From: Lingula anatina
Taxonomy: Eukaryota; Brachiopoda; Lingulata; Lingulida; Lingulidae
Assembly (NCBI RefSeq): GCF_001039355.2
Contig: NW_019773546.1
Coordinates: 1-20,392 of the forward strand
Length of the DNA: 20,392 nucleotides
Direction of reading: 5' to 3'
A program made the position numbers and the translations under genes. Numbering within the stretch: position 1 is the first letter of the stretch; each line of letters begins with the position of its first letter. Shown here one piece after another: positions 1 to 20,392 of this stretch. The notes below the pieces were generated by a model, which saw only the letters and a program-made list of their open reading frames with translations, ran no database searches and was not told the DNA's origin.

Positions 1-1866
1 ACTGCTGTAACCCATTTTTGCTTGTGCACTGAAATGTTATATGAGCCACTTTCTGTCTATAGGAGGTTGCTTGTTGGCATTTATCATTACCGCTTGCTTA
101 CTATAGCTTCGTCTTTTCAATACCATAGTGTCATTTAGCGGTATGGAAGAACATGAATTGAAAATCATTTCAAGCTAAGACTGATCACTCTGAACCTAGG
201 TGCATTTCTCAAAGCTAATGTCTTACCTCATTTTTTTAGACTCAGTGAAACACCAAGAGCAACTGGCAATTTTTTTTACAATGGTATTTATTCTCACTAG
301 TCACAATGACTGATTTAGATATATGCCAATTACATTTATAGCTGGCCAAATTATGTAAAACTGTGTATGACCAATATTTTGCAAACAAAAATGCTTCAAG
401 CATTGGCTTGTTGGTGAGTATTTGATCTGCAGGATGTTTTCTTACACAAGAAAGCAAATGATTCAGAGAAAGACCTTTCTTGCAGCTACAATTTGTCTAC
501 AAAGTTTACATTTAGATTCACAAGGTGAAGAAGAATCATGCCTGCAGAAGAAATTAACTTTATAACTCTGTTGGGCCCTTTAAGATTATTTCCATAATCT
601 ACACATTTCAGAGTTCATTCTTTCTTTTGTGGTATAATGGCACATATAAGTGAATGAAGACCATAATTAAATCTCTCCTGTTGTATATGATTATTGAGAC
701 TGCAATTTATTACAATGCATTGAGCACAAATTGGCCATCTGTCAGTATTAAAATCACTGTATATGTTGTATTCATGTTAATGTGTTTGATAATTGCCCAC
801 TGGGCTTACTTAGCATAATAAAAATGAGAAAAAATTAATAGTTTTAGAATGTGTCATTTGATATGAGTATTATAATGAGTATTAGTCATCACGATTTGTA
901 TGCAAACATCTTTTAGTTGTATAGGATATCCGATAATTTTCTTTGCTATATATCTCATTAAAAAGACAGTGGAAAGATGACTTTTCAAACACAGTAGTCC
1001 AGTTGGGCATGTAGACAGTTTCATTTATTTTCCCATTATCCTTAAATTTCATTTTTCAGACTACTAATTTCAATTCTGACTGGTTTTCTGGACCCTACTC
1101 TTGAGAGTGACCAGTGCCCAATAGCATTGACTGCAGTATAAATAATTACATTGGCCTTGACTGACCCTCCCAAAGATTGAAATCTGCATAGATATAAGGC
1201 TCAGTTAACTTTCATCTCAGCCCTCATTGCTTCATACATTACATTTGGCAGTTACAGTATACTTCTTTCAGTATGTGTATGATGGTTGTTTGAACTATAC
1301 AGGATTTTGAATGTAAACCAGAGAAATGCCTTCATATAAAATGTATTCCACTAATGTTATTTTGATGTGCTTTCATTGCAGAATATCATTGATCATAGCA
1401 GCTTTAACTAACCAAATTTATTGATTTGTTCTTTTTATGCAGTTGAATGAATCCCATTAATCTCAATGGAGTTATTATGTATGTTGTAAAACAAGTATTA
1501 TTTTATACCAGGTATAGGGTTGAATTTATGTATGGCTACTGAGAAAATCTATTAAGAAAATTCACATTAAGAAGATTGGAGCTTGTTTTAAAAATTTTTT
1601 AAGCATTGTAATAGCCCAGGAAAAGGAGTTTTTTTTTTAAAGATGAGGTGTGTGTTTGTGGGGGAGGGGTAATGAAACACATCCGAGGTGATGTCCCAAG
1701 AGACTAGAGAATGTGTCTGAATCCGCAACAGTGGTGTTAACTTTTCACTAGGAATGCAGAAAGCAATACATAGGTGCTAGTAACATGCAAAACATGATGA
1801 ATATGTACTTACAGTATATGTATAAGACTATAAATCTAGAAAATTTGAGAGAAAACAATCAGAAAA

Positions 1867-1890
1867 TATCCATGGCTATAGCCATGGATA
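1867..1890. repeat. Perfect 24-bp palindrome
   Basis: The 12-base half TATCCATGGCTA is followed directly by its exact reverse complement, centred between 1878 and 1879, with no spacer. It could be a dimeric protein site or a cruciform. Nothing around it identifies a function. Confidence 0.95.
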
Positions 1891-2215
1891 GATTCTGTCA
1901 GTGTCACACCACACTTGCTAATCTGTGATTATCTCTAACCCCATTCTCAAGAGAGAAGATTCTAAATCCCATGAAATCTTGCTTGATTTGATGCTGGGTT
2001 GCATGGCTTTGGGCTTTCTCTGATGATTCCCATTGAAATGTACATGGGTGATTTTGATCAAAAACTATTTGTTAGCCCTACTTTTTCTAGGAGATGATAG
2101 TGAATGAATTGGTAATATTCTGTTTGTCTATTCTACCCAATGTCATTTACTATTTTAACTGTCGGACTACTTGCAGTTTGCAAAATGAATGAATTTTACT
2201 GTTACTGTTTTATTT

Positions 2216-2230
2216 GGGGGGGGGGGGGGG
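2216..2230. repeat. 15-base poly(G) run
   Basis: An uninterrupted G homopolymer in AT-rich intron. It could be length-variable or a quadruplex-prone tract. Confidence 0.95.
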
Positions 2231-2482
2231 CAATCTTAATTGGAAGTAGATCATATCAAATATAGGCATTGATGAAAATGAGAGGAGTACCCTTTTGCAG
2301 TCTTTGCTTGAGGTACCTAATAGAATCTTAGATCATTTTTTTGCCATATATATATGGATAGGGATATATGATATAGGGATCAGCACAAGACATGAATCAT
2401 CAAAAAGGAAAATAAAACAAATATGCATTATCTTCACATATTAAGTGACTGTAATTTCTAATTTTTATATACATTTTTCTAG

Positions 2483-19563
<17,081 letters not shown>

Positions 19564-19724
19564 GTAAGTAATGGGTGCCAACAGAATGTGTCACTCTTGT
19601 CTCATCTAACACACTTCTACATCTAAATCGATCCCTTTTCACAATATAATTTCAGTTGAATGTTTGACCTTGGGACCAAATATTGTAATCTGTTATGATC
19701 CTGGATCAGTATGCATTAGTTCAT

Positions 19725-19754
19725 TGTACCACCAGCGTTAGCGCTGGCGGTACA
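19725..19754. repeat. 13-bp hairpin TGTACCACCAGCG / CGCTGGCGGTACA
   Basis: The arms 19725-19737 and 19742-19754 pair over all 13 positions, one as a G-U/T mismatch, around the loop TTAG. It marks the start of the GC-rich foreign segment and may be the terminus of a mobile element. Confidence 0.9.
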
Positions 19755-19780
19755 CATGGTTTCGGTCTCGTCCGGATCGT

Positions 19781-19816
19781 TCCGCCGGCTCCGCCGGCTC
19801 CGCCGGCTCCGCCGGA
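19781..19816. repeat. Four-copy 9-bp tandem repeat TCCGCCGGC
   Basis: Three perfect copies plus a fourth ending in A. Almost pure GC within an otherwise AT-rich region, and CpG-dense, which is unusual for a methylated or AT-drifting intron and suggests recent arrival. Confidence 0.95.
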
Positions 19817-20087
19817 CGGCTACCGTTACCGCTTCTCCTCCTAGACGGTAAGGCCCCCCATACCCATCTCATGGATTTAGGTCACCTATAATCTCAACTC
19901 GTTCCACGTAAAATTTGGGCTTTGTCGGTATTGGGGTCTGGGTGTGGCACTCATTGCAATGCACCCTTGTCCAAAAATGGCAAAATTAAATGCTAATTAT
20001 CTACCCTACGGAAGGAGTTACGGGAAAAATTTCTACAGACGGCTTTCCAAAAGTCATATGTGTAGATTTCAAATATACCCTCGGATT

Positions 20088-20100
20088 TGACCTTTGACCT
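20088..20100 (-). promoter_or_regulatory. Perfect DR1 nuclear-receptor-type element
   Basis: TGACCTTTGACCT is the reverse complement of AGGTCAAAGGTCA, the canonical DR1 bound by HNF4 and RXR heterodimers in animals. A further AGGTCA in the opposite orientation lies at 20109-20114. It sits inside a probable repeat, so binding is possible but unproven. Confidence 0.5.
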
Positions 20101-20198
20101 TTACTTCAAGGTCAAATGGGCCAAAATTTTCAAAAAAATGAAATTTTTTACGAAAAAAAAATTTTTTGCCCTGTTATTCAGACACCACACAGACTTAA

Positions 20199-20214
20199 CC
20201 AATAATATTATTGG
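20199..20214. repeat. 16-bp perfect palindrome CCAATAATATTATTGG
   Basis: An exact palindrome within the 3' repeat segment. No function assigned. Confidence 0.9.
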
Positions 20215-20392
20215 AAAGTGTTACCCTTCAGGTCATCTTTCATCTCCGTGAATTTGGGGTCAATCGGTGCATTTTCACAGGAGTAGCGGCCATAAGATAC
20301 CGAAACTGAAAACTGTCTCTAATTCGGGAACCGTTAATGCTAGAGACCCATTCTTTTTTGCATTTTGTAGAGCATGTAAAGCCCAACACTGG

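Larger units (their letters stand above)
1..2482 (+). other. Upstream intron of BRSK (partial)
   Basis: No coding exon found on either strand. The exon expected just upstream (glycine loop, GKGQT-like, ending one base into a Gly codon) was looked for and is not here. The stretch holds a 15-base G run (2216-2230), a perfect 24-bp palindrome (1867-1890), AT-rich filler and one half of a possible diverged repeat pair (about 1690-2020). It ends in a normal pyrimidine-rich acceptor, acatttttctag, at 2471-2482. Confidence 0.7.
19564..20392 (+). other. Downstream BRSK intron (partial), mostly a compositionally distinct repeat
   Basis: The first ~155 bases look like normal AT-rich intron. From about 19720 to the end the base composition and word use change abruptly: a hairpin, a GC-rich 9-mer array, then a stretch rich in AGGTCA-type half sites. 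No exon or open frame resembling BRSK is seen. Confidence 0.75.

Noticed and set aside
1080-1120. ggaccctac (GPY) as a possible upstream kinase exon (GPYRLEKTLGKGQTG)
   Set aside because: The next codons are TCT TGA; no glycine loop and no donor in the right phase.

Overview
This window is a piece of an animal nuclear genome: about two-thirds A+T, intron-rich, with GT-AG introns of 0.16 to 5.2 kb, microsatellites and small non-autonomous transposon-like repeats. It contains one recognisable gene, on the + strand, which runs off both ends. It is the single-copy-type invertebrate orthologue of the BRSK/SAD neuronal polarity kinases (vertebrate BRSK1/BRSK2, nematode sad-1, fly sff). Thirteen constitutive or alternative coding segments can be joined in frame from 2483 to 19563, giving 369 complete codons. 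They cover the kinase domain from just after the glycine loop, the UBA-like domain, and the start of the basic/Ser-Pro-rich C-terminal region. The first exon (N-terminus and glycine loop) and the last exons (C-terminal KA1/AIS region) lie outside the window. The lineage is not fixed by the sequence. A marine invertebrate, possibly a lophotrochozoan, is my guess from base composition and repeat style only.

Layout: 1-2482 is upstream intron. 2483-5397 holds the two exons for the ATP-binding lobe. 5398-10564 is the longest intron, with a 907-bp terminal-inverted-repeat element (8412-9318) and a 123-bp palindrome (10337-10459). 10565-14784 holds the catalytic and activation loops and the C-lobe. 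14785-17610 holds two tandem 52-nt exons for the kinase-UBA linker. 17611-19563 holds the UBA-like domain and the start of the tail, with a fold-back repeat in the last complete intron (18895-19140). 19720-20392 is a compositionally foreign repeat with a GC-rich hairpin, a 9-bp tandem array and a perfect nuclear-receptor-type DR1.

The most interesting observation is the pair of exons at 15509-15560 and 16334-16385. They have equal length (52 nt), the same entry and exit phase, and encode alignable 18-residue linkers (AGSKSDVELELPMKEVVQ and ADTESDIEIELPMAMVVQ). Splicing both in, or skipping both, gives an immediate in-frame TGA. They therefore look like a mutually exclusive exon pair whose one-and-only-one use is enforced by reading frame, changing the linker between the kinase and UBA domains. 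No other protein-coding or RNA gene is supported on either strand.
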